A stretch of 64,000 bases of DNA from JAYFNU01 sp964460755 (GTDB lineage: Bacteria > Bacillota > Clostridia > Oscillospirales > Ruminococcaceae). Under the pieces are notes generated by a model. It saw only the letters and a program-made list of their open reading frames with translations, was not told the origin of the DNA and searched no databases. Within the stretch, counting starts at the first letter, position 1; every line of letters starts with the position of its first letter. The stretch lies in contig CAYWQL010000007.1 of assembly GCA_964460755.1 (NCBI GenBank), positions 1 to 64,000 on the forward strand, given 5' to 3'. Positions 24,046-32,984 of the stretch are shown here, one piece after another. The position numbers and the translations under genes are program-made.

Positions 24046-24381
24046 TTAAGAGTTCTCCTCTTCCTCAAACAGGATATCGGCGCCAATCGCCTTTTCGATG
24101 TTATCCTTTATATTTTTCATTCCGACGCCGCTTGTTCCGTCACGGTTTGGTATCGGGATTATCGCGGGAAATGGCTCGGTTTTGTATTTATCAATCGCCT
24201 CGCTTGCCTTTTCCGCCGCCTGCTCGGTAATGTAAATCACCGCCGCGCCCTCGCGGGCAAGCCTGTGAACGGCGCGTTCAATCTCGCGCTCTTCGGTCGC
24301 GTATACAGTTTGCGCTCCAAGCGCGCCCCACAGCATAACCGAATCTCTGTCGCCAATTACAGCTATTTTATTTTTAGCCAA
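24046..24381 (-). CDS. ntpG: V-type ATPase subunit F (NtpG)
   Basis: 111 residues, matching the small CheY-like stalk subunit: KIAVIGDRDSVMLWGALGA at the start, an ITEQAAE helix, and a PFPAIIPIPNRDG strand-loop. It binds subunit D at the base of the rotor. Located between ntpC and ntpA as in Enterococcus hirae. Confidence 0.92.
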   Translation of the reverse strand: MAKNKIAVIGDRDSVMLWGALGAQTVYATEEREIERAVHRLAREGAAVIYITEQAAEKASEAIDKYKTEPFPAIIPIPNRDGTSGVGMKNIKDNIEKAIGADILFEEEENS

Positions 24382-24399
24382 TTCGCCGTTCTCCTTTCG

Positions 24400-25353
24400 C
24401 TATGCGGTTTTGTTTGCGCGTTTTTTCGCAAACATACGCCTTAACTGCCTGCACTCGTATTCGCCGGTAAGAAGATAGTTTGCTATGGGTCCTATCCCGA
24501 AGGAATCGTTTCGTTCCTCCTTAACAAGTCCCAAAAGCGAGCCCTCGAGTGCCTCGGTCGCCCCGTTTACCGAACCGCCGACATAGACATTAAGCGCCGA
24601 CTTGATAAACCTCTCGCCCGAGACGCCCGAAAGAATTTTCGACATTCTTTCAGCCTCGGCCTCAAGGCAGGAAACGATAAGCTTCTTTTCGATTTCGCCG
24701 CCGTCAATAAGCATATCCGAAAGCTCGATTTCGTTCCAGCCGAGCGCACGCGCCCTTAAAAGGCTTGCAACGTTTATAAAATCGACCTTCGTTTTAAAAT
24801 ATTCCGAACAGAATTTGTTTCTCTCGGATTTCAATGTGTTAAAAATATAGGCGAAAACCGCCTTGTCGACAAGCGCGCTTAAAACGCGCGGGTCGGGCGA
24901 CAGCTTCATTCGCTTTTCTGTTTCATTCAAAAGCGAGCAGAGCGGTTCGCCTAATTCGTCATATTTTTTCGCGTCGACGCAGTCGCGAATAAGGGTCGGC
25001 TCAAACACTCCGCCCGTAAGCTCGGACGCCTCGACGTCGCTTCCTCCAAGCAATCGCGATTTCATAAAGAGCTTTATGTTTATCGCGTCAAGCTCAAGCC
25101 AAAACAAGTTCGTAAGCTTCTCGTTCGGCGTGAGAGAAAAGACGGTGTCGCGTATTTCCTTGCGGCGAAAATCAATTAGCGCGTCGACATCGGTCTTGTC
25201 GGGATATTCCGCCGAAAAGCCCCAATCGTTCAACTGCTTGAGCGCTTCGGCATAGGAAAGCTCATTAAGGCGAGCAAGCTTGCTTTCGCCCAAAAGCGAG
25301 CCTTCGATTATCTTTATTCTACCGACGGCATAGGGGTAATTATCAGAGGGCAT
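24400..25353 (-). CDS. ntpC: V-type ATPase subunit C
   Basis: 317 residues, all-helical, the socket joining the central stalk to the membrane c-ring. Family features: YPYAVGRIKIIEG at the start, ELDAINIKLFMKSRLLGG in the middle, GPIANYLL and an RxxR-rich C terminus. Two bases after ntpE. Confidence 0.92.
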   Translation of the reverse strand: MPSDNYPYAVGRIKIIEGSLLGESKLARLNELSYAEALKQLNDWGFSAEYPDKTDVDALIDFRRKEIRDTVFSLTPNEKLTNLFWLELDAINIKLFMKSRLLGGSDVEASELTGGVFEPTLIRDCVDAKKYDELGEPLCSLLNETEKRMKLSPDPRVLSALVDKAVFAYIFNTLKSERNKFCSEYFKTKVDFINVASLLRARALGWNEIELSDMLIDGGEIEKKLIVSCLEAEAERMSKILSGVSGERFIKSALNVYVGGSVNGATEALEGSLLGLVKEERNDSFGIGPIANYLLTGEYECRQLRRMFAKKRANKTA

Positions 25354-25355
25354 AG

Positions 25356-25976
25356 CTATTCCTCCGAACCGAAAAGAAGCTTTGAAATCTCGGTTTCTTT
25401 TTCGTCTCTAAGCGAAGCGACAAGCGCCTTAAACGAGCAGTCAATGTCGGCGTCGACGCCGACAAGACGAACTCCGCCGTCGCGGCTCTGCGATTCGGCA
25501 AGCGAAAGCTCGCCCTTTTTGCCCGCTTTTTTAAGTGCGTCGTTCAATATTTCGAGCATCGTTTTTCCGCCCTTATACGGCTTCGCGTAACGGTCGTATA
25601 CGTCGCTTGGAACAAGGAGCGTCTCGCTTCCCGTTTCCGACGCGCCGCACACAAGCTTTGTTATAAGATTGATATAATCGTCGTTCTCCAAGCGGCACAG
25701 ACTTGAAAACGCGTTCTCGAACGCCTTTTCAAGCAACTCGCGTCGCGAAGCGAGCGAGTTTTTGCGCGCTTCAAGGCTCGCGCCGAGCATAGCGCGACGA
25801 ACAAGCTCTTCGCCGTCCGCGGTCGCCGTTTTTGCAATCGCACAAGCGCGCGCCTGTGCCGCGTTCGCGGCAGAAGCGAGGGCGTCCTTGGCCTGCTCGT
25901 TCGCGGCTTCTATTATTCCCGCCGCTTCCTTTTTGGCGTCGCCGATTATCGCGTCGATAATTCTCTGTTCACCCAA
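25356..25976 (-). CDS. ntpE: V-type ATPase subunit E
   Basis: 206 residues. The long Ala/Lys/Glu-rich N-terminal helix (about residues 8-100) forms the peripheral stalk with NtpF. The C-terminal domain with DGGVRLVGVDADIDCSF binds the top of the head. Position and length fit subunit E. Confidence 0.9.
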   Translation of the reverse strand: MGEQRIIDAIIGDAKKEAAGIIEAANEQAKDALASAANAAQARACAIAKTATADGEELVRRAMLGASLEARKNSLASRRELLEKAFENAFSSLCRLENDDYINLITKLVCGASETGSETLLVPSDVYDRYAKPYKGGKTMLEILNDALKKAGKKGELSLAESQSRDGGVRLVGVDADIDCSFKALVASLRDEKETEISKLLFGSEE

Positions 25977-26021
25977 CGGGTATCCCTTCCTTTCACAAAC
26001 GGTATTTTAGGTCTTTTTAAA

Positions 26022-26501
26022 TTAGATTTGGATACCGATAAGGACAAGAAGAATGGATACGAGAAGCGCAAGAATAGCATAGGTTTCAACAAGCGCCGTC
26101 ATTGTGATACCGCGAGCGGAGGCGTCGGGCTGCTTCGCCGTCATATGTATAGCCGATACCGCGACCTTGCCCTGATAGATAGCCGAGAAAAGTCCGCCGA
26201 AGGCGATAGGAAGACACGCCGCGAAGAACATCCAACCCTGCGCGACCGAAAGATTAGCCGCCGCGCCGCCGAGTATGCCGGTTTTAATCATTACCATTAC
26301 CGCGGTAAGAAAGCCGTAAATTCCCTGCGTTCCCGGAAGAGCCTGAATAACAAGGAGCTTGCCGAAAAGCTCGGGGTTTTCTGAAACGACGCCCGCCGCC
26401 GCACGTCCCGCTATGCTTACGCCGTACGCGGAGCCTACGCCGCCGAGAATTGCGGCAAGCGCCGCGCCCATAATCGCGAGGGTAATTCCTGATGAAAACA
26501 T
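26022..26501 (-). CDS. ntpK: V-type ATPase proteolipid subunit K, Na+-type
   Basis: 159 residues, four membrane helices as a duplicated hairpin, forming the rotor ring. All side chains that bind Na+ in Enterococcus hirae NtpK are present: L55, T58 and Q59 in LPGTQGIY, Q110 in YQGK and E139 in VETYAIL (E. hirae L61, T64, Q65, Q110, E139). The second hairpin holds the single ion-binding Glu, whereas the first has Gln59 at the equivalent place, as in other bacterial duplicated K subunits. Sodium transport is therefore the expected function. Confidence 0.95.
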   Translation of the reverse strand: MFSSGITLAIMGAALAAILGGVGSAYGVSIAGRAAAGVVSENPELFGKLLVIQALPGTQGIYGFLTAVMVMIKTGILGGAAANLSVAQGWMFFAACLPIAFGGLFSAIYQGKVAVSAIHMTAKQPDASARGITMTALVETYAILALLVSILLVLIGIQI

Positions 26502-26503
26502 TG

Positions 26504-28417
26504 TTACTTTACCTCCAAAGAGTTTTTATTTGTTTGTTTTATTTGGGTATATTTTGATTTAACCGAAAGCGGAGTAAACGCATATCCCCCGCCCTCGTAA
26601 AATTTACCGTAGAACTCGATATACTGAAGTCGGCTTGCATGAACGTACGCCGAAAGAAGACCCATCGCAAGGTTAAACACATGTCCGACAATGTATATCG
26701 CAAGCGACGGAATGAAGGTCAGCACCGCCATTAGCGGTGACGCGGTCGATTGCACCATTTGCGCGAGCATATTCATAACCATCGCAACTACCGCCGACGA
26801 CATCATAAGCGCGAGTATTCGTGAATAGGATAGTATATCGCTCGCGTAGCTTGTAATGTTGTAAAGAGACAGAAGTCCTCCGCCGATGCGCTTTATCGGA
26901 TTAAGCGTGTCCCTCGTTGACATAAGGAGTATCGCCGCCGCGCCGACAATCGCCATAACTTTTCCGACGGTTGGTACAACGGGAAGCGGCACAAACATTA
27001 ATCCCAGTCCCGAAAGCATTATTATCCAGCTCAGATTGTCGAAAATTCCTCCGACGACGTCGCCTGCCTTAATCTGCTTTTTCATGTTGAGAATAAGTCC
27101 GCAGAAAATATGTACCGCACCGATAACGAAGCACATTATCATCATCGGAATCGGGTTGTATAACGGGACAAACAAAATCGGCTTGAACCATTCGGCTCCG
27201 AAATAGCTTCCGAACATCACGCCCCAAAAAGCCGTCGTAACGCTCGCGTACATAAGCACCGTTACAAGCTTTCCAAACTCGCCCTTCGGCTTCATCAGCT
27301 TCTTAAACAAGAAGAACAGCACCGCCATAACCAAGCCGTAGCCGGCGTCCGCCATCATCATACCAAAGATTATCCAGTACCACGGAGCCATTGCAGGCGT
27401 TGGGTCGACCCCCTCTAACGGGTTCGGACGGCTATACATATCGGTCAGCGTTTCAAACGGGGTGATTAGCTTTTTGTTCTTGGTCGCAGTCGGTGCCTTT
27501 TCGCCCTCCGACGCGTCCTCAAGCACAAGCTCATACGCTTCTGTCACGCCCTTGAGTATCTCGTTAAGCTCGCCGCTTCGCTCCTGTTCAACCCAGCCCT
27601 CGATGCGAAAGGTGGTTTCTGTTTCGCAATAGGGCGTATTCAAACGGCTCGCGTCGGTTCCAAGCTTGTCATAAAGGATTTCAAGCGAATCCGCTTCTTT
27701 AGCGACCTCCTTCGCCTGTTCGACCAGTCGTTCCAGCTCCTGTTTTAATTTTTCAATCTTTTTTTCTGTTTTCTCGGTTTCCGCCTTAGCCGTGCCCTGC
27801 ACGTTAGGAGGCGAAGCCTCAATAAAGCCGAGCGCTTTGAGCGCGGTGGTTATCTGCTCGTCGTCGCTTTTGTGGTTTACGATAAACGCGGCGTTCGCGC
27901 CTGACGACGCTCCGAGAAGCTCGCCGTACGCCCCGATTTCCTCAAGGCGGCTCATAAGCTCCGCGCTGTTCGCAAAGGATATGTAGCCCGTTCTTGCGTT
28001 CGACGTTTTCGTGCTCTTTATCTCGCCAATCGCCACATTAAGCGGAAGCCACGGCGAAAGCTGTTCAATCGAGCTTTTTAAAACGGATATTTCGTTCTCC
28101 GTCTTTATCATTTCGTTCTTGATTTCGCCGGCGCGGACACAAAGCTTTTCTTCCTTTTCCTTTTGCTCGCAAAGCTCCTCATACGTCGCGCTCGGAGAAT
28201 CGCCGAAAAGTCCGCCCTTCTCGCGGTAGCGGCTGACGAAGCTGAGCGAATCCTTCGCGTCGGAAAGCCGCGCCTCAACGTCGTCGAGAGCCGCGTCCTT
28301 AATTGCGCCGTCCGTCTCGTTTATCATCATTATCGATGATTTTTGAAGCGCGGAAAGGATAGCCTCGCGTTCCCTTCGAAGAGCAAAAATTGTTACCTTT
28401 TTCATAGGTACAATCAT
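26504..28417 (-). CDS. ntpI: V-type ATPase subunit I
   Basis: 637 residues. The N-terminal cytosolic half (residues 1-310) has long coiled-coil helices that anchor the peripheral stalks. The C-terminal half has about seven membrane helices, beginning at PTAMAPWYWIIFGMMMADAGYG and including the conserved RILALMMSSAVVAMVMN helix with the key Arg that faces the rotor site. GTG/ATG context: the ATG overlaps the ntpF stop by 4 bases. Confidence 0.95.
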   Translation of the reverse strand: MIVPMKKVTIFALRREREAILSALQKSSIMMINETDGAIKDAALDDVEARLSDAKDSLSFVSRYREKGGLFGDSPSATYEELCEQKEKEEKLCVRAGEIKNEMIKTENEISVLKSSIEQLSPWLPLNVAIGEIKSTKTSNARTGYISFANSAELMSRLEEIGAYGELLGASSGANAAFIVNHKSDDEQITTALKALGFIEASPPNVQGTAKAETEKTEKKIEKLKQELERLVEQAKEVAKEADSLEILYDKLGTDASRLNTPYCETETTFRIEGWVEQERSGELNEILKGVTEAYELVLEDASEGEKAPTATKNKKLITPFETLTDMYSRPNPLEGVDPTPAMAPWYWIIFGMMMADAGYGLVMAVLFFLFKKLMKPKGEFGKLVTVLMYASVTTAFWGVMFGSYFGAEWFKPILFVPLYNPIPMMIMCFVIGAVHIFCGLILNMKKQIKAGDVVGGIFDNLSWIIMLSGLGLMFVPLPVVPTVGKVMAIVGAAAILLMSTRDTLNPIKRIGGGLLSLYNITSYASDILSYSRILALMMSSAVVAMVMNMLAQMVQSTASPLMAVLTFIPSLAIYIVGHVFNLAMGLLSAYVHASRLQYIEFYGKFYEGGGYAFTPLSVKSKYTQIKQTNKNSLEVK

Positions 28418-28722
28418 AGCTTTTGAACCTCTTTTACAATATACTCAACCGCAGACGTAAGCTTCGCCGCCGCCTCATCGGTTGATTTTTTATCTTTTTG
28501 CTTTTCGTCCTCGATAAATGCGTTCGCCTTGTCTTGGGCGGTTATCTTTGCCTTTTCACACAGCGCTTCCGCTTCGGCGTTCGCTTTTTCAACAATTTTT
28601 TTCGCTTCGCTTGCGCAGGCAAGCTCACCGTCTCTCGCTATTGCGCGCGCCTTAGCCGTCGCTTCGCTTTTAATTTTTGCGGCCTCCTGCTCGGCGTCCT
28701 TGATTTTTTCAAGTATGTTCAT
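28414..28722 (-). CDS. ntpF: V-type ATPase subunit G/H, peripheral stalk (NtpF)
   Basis: 102 residues, one long Ala/Lys/Glu-rich coiled coil (residues 1-85), as expected of the stalk partner of NtpE. It is the first gene of the ntpFIKECGABD operon. Sequence alone is weak for such a short coiled coil, but length, position and coupling to ntpI make the call firm. A clear promoter was not found in the AT-rich 180 bases upstream. Confidence 0.85.
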   Translation of the reverse strand: MNILEKIKDAEQEAAKIKSEATAKARAIARDGELACASEAKKIVEKANAEAEALCEKAKITAQDKANAFIEDEKQKDKKSTDEAAAKLTSAVEYIVKEVQKL

Positions 28723-28843
28723 AACTTCATCACCGTCTTTTTTGCATATTGTAAGCTATTTTTCTTATTTTAACATACATTTTAATTAAAGTACATAGCA
28801 AAATACCTACTGATAAGTTAAGATTTGTGTATATCATATATTG

Positions 28844-28872
28844 TTGCAAATAGAAATAAATTGTATGATAAT
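28844..28872 (+). promoter_or_regulatory. Promoter of pncB
   Basis: TTGCAA (28844-28849), 17 bases, GATAAT (28867-28872), 28 bases before the start codon. Confidence 0.55.
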
Positions 28873-28900
28873 GTTATAAACATTTATTTGAAGGGGCAAA

Positions 28901-30331
28901 ATGATGGACAAAAACAATCTTACATTGCTTTGCGATTACTATGAATATACTATGGCGAACGGCTATCGCATTTCGGGCTATGGCAAAAAAAAGGTTTATT
29001 TCGACGTGTTCTTCCGCACCGTTCCGGACAGCGGCGGCTTCGCTATCGCGGCGGGACTCGCACAGGTAATAGACTACATTAAAAATCTTCACTTCGACGC
29101 CGACGACATCGCCTATCTTCGCTCGAAAAATATGTTCAGCGACGATTGGCTTGACAGCCTTGCCACGTTTAAATTCACCGGTGACGTATGGGCGGTACCC
29201 GAGGGCACGCCGATTTTTCCCAACGAGCCGATAATGACGGTACGCGGCGACGCCGAACAGGCGCAGATTATCGAGACCTTCGCCCTTCTTTGCCTAAATC
29301 ACCAGTCGCTTATCGCGACCAAGGCAAACCGCATAGTTCGTGCCGCCGAGGGCCGCGCCGTAATGGAATTCGGAGCGCGCCGTGCCCAGAACGCCGACGC
29401 CGCCTTTATGGGCGCGCGCGCCGCGTATATCGCGGGCTGCGTCGGAACCTCCTGCACCCTCACCGACAAATTCTATGACATTCCCGCCATGGGCACTATG
29501 GCGCACTCGTGGATACAGCTTTTCGACGACGAATACACCGCGTTCAAAACCTATTGCGAAACCTATCCCACCAACGCCTCGCTTTTGGTTGATACATATA
29601 ACGTAATGAAGAGCGGCGTTCCCAACGCGATAAAGGTATTTAAAGAGCTTGGCATAACAAAATGCAGTATCCGCATAGATTCGGGCGATATCGCCTATCT
29701 TTCCCGCAAGGCGCGCAAGGCGCTCGACGAGGCGGGGCTTCCCGACTGCAAAATAGTCGCGAGCAATTCGCTTGACGAAAACATTATTCGCGACGTCATC
29801 GCCCAAAAGGGCGCGGTCGATTCCTTCGGCGTCGGCGAACGTCTTATAACGGCAAAAAGCGACCCCGTTTTCGGCGGAGTATACAAGCTTGTCGCCGTCG
29901 AGGACGACAAGGGAACGGTCATTCCGAAAATCAAAATCAGCGAAAACGTTCAGAAGATAACGACCCCGCATTTCAAAAAGGTCTATCGCCTATACGAGAA
30001 CTCAACGGGCAAAGCAATCGCCGACTACATCTGCGTCCACGACGAAACAATCGACGAAAAAAAGCCGCTCGAGCTCTTTGACCCGAACTTCACCTGGAAA
30101 AGAAAGACGATAACCGACTTTACCGCGCGCGAGCTTCTCGTTCCGATATTCCGTCAAGGCGAGCTTGTATACAACGAGCCTACTGTTCGTGAAATCAAAG
30201 CCTACTGCGACGAACAGCTCGAAACGCTTTGGGACGAGGTCAAGCGCTTTGAAAACCCTCACGACTATTACGTCGACCTTTCGCAAAAGCTTTGGGATAT
30301 AAAACAGGACCTTTTAAACAAGAACAGCTGA
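28901..30331 (+). CDS. pncB: Nicotinate phosphoribosyltransferase
   Basis: 476 residues. It adds phosphoribosyl from PRPP to nicotinate, with ATP, in NAD salvage. Start matches the family (LLCDYYEYTMANGY). The active-site stretches FDVFFRTVPDSGGFAI, GTMAHSW (catalytic His of the NAPRTase loop), RIDSGDIAYLSRKARK and DSFGVGERLITA are all present, and the C-terminal domain is full length. AAGGGG lies before the ATG. Monocistronic, followed by two hairpins. Confidence 0.95.
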   Translation: MMDKNNLTLLCDYYEYTMANGYRISGYGKKKVYFDVFFRTVPDSGGFAIAAGLAQVIDYIKNLHFDADDIAYLRSKNMFSDDWLDSLATFKFTGDVWAVPEGTPIFPNEPIMTVRGDAEQAQIIETFALLCLNHQSLIATKANRIVRAAEGRAVMEFGARRAQNADAAFMGARAAYIAGCVGTSCTLTDKFYDIPAMGTMAHSWIQLFDDEYTAFKTYCETYPTNASLLVDTYNVMKSGVPNAIKVFKELGITKCSIRIDSGDIAYLSRKARKALDEAGLPDCKIVASNSLDENIIRDVIAQKGAVDSFGVGERLITAKSDPVFGGVYKLVAVEDDKGTVIPKIKISENVQKITTPHFKKVYRLYENSTGKAIADYICVHDETIDEKKPLELFDPNFTWKRKTITDFTARELLVPIFRQGELVYNEPTVREIKAYCDEQLETLWDEVKRFENPHDYYVDLSQKLWDIKQDLLNKNS

Positions 30332-30343
30332 GGAAATAATTTA

Positions 30344-30374
30344 CAAGCGCCGTATGTGTATTATACGGCGCTTG
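30344..30374 (+). terminator. Hairpin after pncB
   Basis: Perfect 12-bp stem (30344-30355 with 30363-30374), 12 bases after the stop, but without a T run. It may protect the 3' end rather than terminate. Confidence 0.45.
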
Positions 30375-30463
30375 CTGCATACAATATTATCACGGAAGGT
30401 TTGCTTCTACTTACTGAATTGAACGCCTTTTCTTTTTGAAAAGATTTGTTTTTTTCTTGATTG

Positions 30464-30490
30464 AGCGGAAGTGAAGCTTCCGCTTTTTTA
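30464..30490 (+). terminator. Terminator between pncB and the M14 peptidase gene
   Basis: Stem AGCGGAAG (30464-30471) / CTTCCGCT (30477-30484) followed by TTTTTTA. The plus-strand T run points to termination of pncB. It lies directly against the end of the convergent gene. Confidence 0.65.
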
Positions 30491-31372
30491 TATTATCAGC
30501 GCAACGAAAAGCATACGGCGAACCTTTTGGTATATCTCGTCGAAATCGCAATACGGAAGGGGATTCTTTCCAAGCCCCAGCTCAATGGTAAAGCCCGGGC
30601 GATTATATTTTTTTATAAACCAGTCCTTAAGTCCCGCGCCGAGCGCAACCGTTTCCGGGTCGCATAGCTTATATCCGCTGAGCGCCGAAAGCACCTCGGC
30701 TATGTATCGGCTTTCCTTCGGCATACGGTCGGCGTATCGCCAGTATATCTCCTCCCCCTGCGAATGAAGGGCATAGAGGGTTCTTGGGCGGTACATCGCA
30801 ATCGCTTTTTTTATTGCCCTCGTTTCGCGCTCGCTGAACGGAAACGGCCCGCCGAACCTTGTGGGCGACGCCCCCTTGACGCCGTATTCGGCGGCGGCGC
30901 GGCGCGCTTCCCAAAAGGAAGCGTCGAAGTTGCGATTGAGGTCGACGCCGCGGGAGTTACTTTGCCAGAATGCGAAATCCGCGTCGGGGAAGCGCGAAAG
31001 CGCCCGCGCGCGGGCGGCGGCAGCCGCCCGACCGCGCCGCCGCAGCTCGAAGCCGTCCGGGTTCAGAAGCGGCACAAAAACCGCGCCGCGCCTTGAAAGG
31101 GCGTCGCGAAGCGTAACGTTATATTCCTCGCAAGCCTCAGCGCAAAGCTTAAGGGTCACGAGTGTCGACGCCCACTCCATTCCGTGCGTACCGCCCACGA
31201 ATATTGCGGGGTTGTTCATATTGCCGATTTCAACGGCGTAAATCTGCCGCTCGCATACCGTCTCGCCGATTGAGCGAGCCCGAGCCCCGCGATATTTATT
31301 CGCGATATTAAAAATTGTTTCATTTATTTCCGCTTCGCTCGCAAGAGCAGGATACCGAAAAACGTCAACCAT
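30488..31372 (-). CDS. M14-family zinc carboxypeptidase
   Basis: 294 residues. Zinc ligands of the M14 fold are visible: H63 and E66 in HGMEW, H203 in ALHSQGEE, with catalytic E264 in TIELGLG; substrate-carboxylate residues lie in NRNF (about residue 147). No signal peptide is evident. The size and GLG/ELG context fit the MpaA or gamma-D-glutamyl-meso-diaminopimelate peptidase group that trims wall peptides, probably in the cytosol during recycling. The stretch coding residues 105-130 is extremely G+C-rich and yields an Arg/Ala run, unlike its AT-richer neighbours. Confidence 0.85.
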   Translation of the reverse strand: MVDVFRYPALASEAEINETIFNIANKYRGARARSIGETVCERQIYAVEIGNMNNPAIFVGGTHGMEWASTLVTLKLCAEACEEYNVTLRDALSRRGAVFVPLLNPDGFELRRRGRAAAAARARALSRFPDADFAFWQSNSRGVDLNRNFDASFWEARRAAAEYGVKGASPTRFGGPFPFSERETRAIKKAIAMYRPRTLYALHSQGEEIYWRYADRMPKESRYIAEVLSALSGYKLCDPETVALGAGLKDWFIKKYNRPGFTIELGLGKNPLPYCDFDEIYQKVRRMLFVALII

Positions 31373-31476
31373 ATTTCTCTTCCTTTGTGAATAATTTGCT
31401 TTTTAAATTATATGGCTGATATTCAGTATTAATGCGTTTTATGCTATACTGTGAATAAAGAAAACGAGGTGTCATA

Positions 31477-32013
31477 ATGGAGCTTATAGAGAAAACTCAT
31501 TTGAGTGAAACGGTTTTTGAAGGACGCGTTTTCAGCGTAAAACGCGACGTCGCAGAGCTTTCCAACGGAGCGCTTGCTTCGCGCGAGGTTGTGGTGCATA
31601 ACGGCGGAGTATGTATCGCGGCGATTGACGAGGACAAGAACGTTTGGCTGGTAAAACAATTTCGCTATCCGTTTATGAAGGTGCTCACCGAATTGCCCGC
31701 AGGAAAGCTTGAGAAGGGCGAAGACCCCGACCATGCCGCCGCGCGGGAGCTTAAAGAGGAAACGGGCTTTTCCGCAAAAAGCATAGTCCGTGTTTCGCAA
31801 AGCTACCCCTCTCCCGGTTATTGCGGCGAAATCCTTTATCTTTATATCGCGACGGGACTTACCGCCGGCGAGCAGCACCTTGACGCGGACGAGTTTCTCA
31901 ACTGCTTCAAGCTGCCACTTATTGACGCAGTAAAAATGGTTTTAAATAAAGAAATCTGCGACGCAAAAACTCAAACCCTTCTGCTTATGGCGAACAGCCT
32001 GCTGAATAAATAA
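31477..32013 (+). CDS. Nudix hydrolase, ADP-ribose pyrophosphatase type
   Basis: 178 residues with a full Nudix box, G76...E82...REL.EETGF (residues 76-98), that binds Mg2+ and cleaves nucleoside diphosphates linked to another group. The preceding VWLVKQFRYP and following SPGYCGEILYLY are typical of the ADP-ribose/NADH-type NUDT5 group. ACGAGGTG precedes the ATG. A GDPD-family gene follows after 13 bases, so the two are probably co-transcribed. Confidence 0.9.
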   Translation: MELIEKTHLSETVFEGRVFSVKRDVAELSNGALASREVVVHNGGVCIAAIDEDKNVWLVKQFRYPFMKVLTELPAGKLEKGEDPDHAAARELKEETGFSAKSIVRVSQSYPSPGYCGEILYLYIATGLTAGEQHLDADEFLNCFKLPLIDAVKMVLNKEICDAKTQTLLLMANSLLNK

Positions 32014-32026
32014 CGAGGTGATAAAA

Positions 32027-32857
32027 ATGCTTATTGGTCTTATTGTTTTGGTCGCGCTTGCGCTTTTGTTTTTCTTTCTGATTATGCCCGCGAAGGCTTC
32101 CGCTGACGCGCGCGCGCGATTCGCCGGGCGAAACTACGCCCATCGCGGCTTTTACGACAACTCAACCGACCGCCCCGAAAATTCTCTTAAAGCCTTTGAC
32201 GCCGCGATGAAAAAGGGGTACGGCTGCGAGCTTGACGTACAATTCACGTCGGACAAAAAAATCATCGTTTTCCACGACAACGATTATGTTCGCTCAAGCG
32301 GAATAGACAAGAAGGTTTGGGAGGTTTCGTACGACGAAGCGAAAAAAATAAAGCTTTTCGGCAGCAACGAAACGGTTCCGCTTTTCAGCGAGGTTTTAAA
32401 AACCGTTGACGGACAACAGCCCCTTATTGTCGAGGTTAAAGCCGAGGGCGTAAATCTCAAATGGTACAACGAGCTTTGCGAGGACACGCTGAAAATGCTT
32501 CGCGAATACAAGGGCGATTTCTGCGTTGAAAGCTTTCACCCTATGGTTGTGCGCTGGTTTAAGAAAAACGCGCCCGACCTTGTTCGCGGTCAGCTTGTCA
32601 ACGGCTGGAGAACCTGGAAGAAAGCAATAAACTTCTTCGTCGCCTTCGCCATAGACAAACAGCTCACAAGCTGCCTTACCCGTCCTAACTTTATCGCCTA
32701 TAACGAAAAGGACATAAACGGTGCCCTTCGCCTTGCGCAGAAGCTTGGCGCGATGACGGTTATGTGGACCTGCCGCACACCCGAAAGATACGACGAACTC
32801 AGGAAAAAAGAGGATGCTATTATTTTCGAAAAGTTTGCTCCGCCCGCACGGTACTAA
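32027..32857 (+). CDS. Glycerophosphodiester phosphodiesterase, membrane-anchored
   Basis: 276 residues from ATG 32027 with GAGGTG upstream. An N-terminal membrane helix (residues 2-22) anchors the protein. The GDPD barrel then has the catalytic pair in YAHRGFYDN...ENSL and the metal and acid residues in CELDVQ and VFHDND. It cleaves deacylated phospholipids or teichoic-acid-like glycerophosphodiesters to glycerol-3-phosphate and an alcohol. With one N-terminal anchor the active site may face either side; family members of this shape are mostly membrane-bound. Confidence 0.88.
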   Translation: MLIGLIVLVALALLFFFLIMPAKASADARARFAGRNYAHRGFYDNSTDRPENSLKAFDAAMKKGYGCELDVQFTSDKKIIVFHDNDYVRSSGIDKKVWEVSYDEAKKIKLFGSNETVPLFSEVLKTVDGQQPLIVEVKAEGVNLKWYNELCEDTLKMLREYKGDFCVESFHPMVVRWFKKNAPDLVRGQLVNGWRTWKKAINFFVAFAIDKQLTSCLTRPNFIAYNEKDINGALRLAQKLGAMTVMWTCRTPERYDELRKKEDAIIFEKFAPPARY

Positions 32858-32898
32858 AAATAGATAAAATATATAAAAATTTTTATGTTGTTTGCACG

Positions 32899-32928
32899 TT
32901 GACAAACTTCGTCCAAAAGTGATATTTT
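32899..32928 (+). promoter_or_regulatory. Promoter of the E2-like gene
   Basis: Consensus -35 TTGACA (32899-32904) with TATTTT (32923-32928) at 18 bases as the best -10; a GATATT at 16 bases is an alternative. Confidence 0.5.
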
Positions 32929-32984
32929 ATATCAATAAACGACGTGAGCTTACAAGGTAAGCGGCGTATACAGGAGGAAGAATA

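Noticed and set aside
21157..25976. Plus-strand frames opposite the V-ATPase genes
   Set aside because: All are shadows: no ribosome-binding sites, no recognisable domains and full overlap with conserved subunits.
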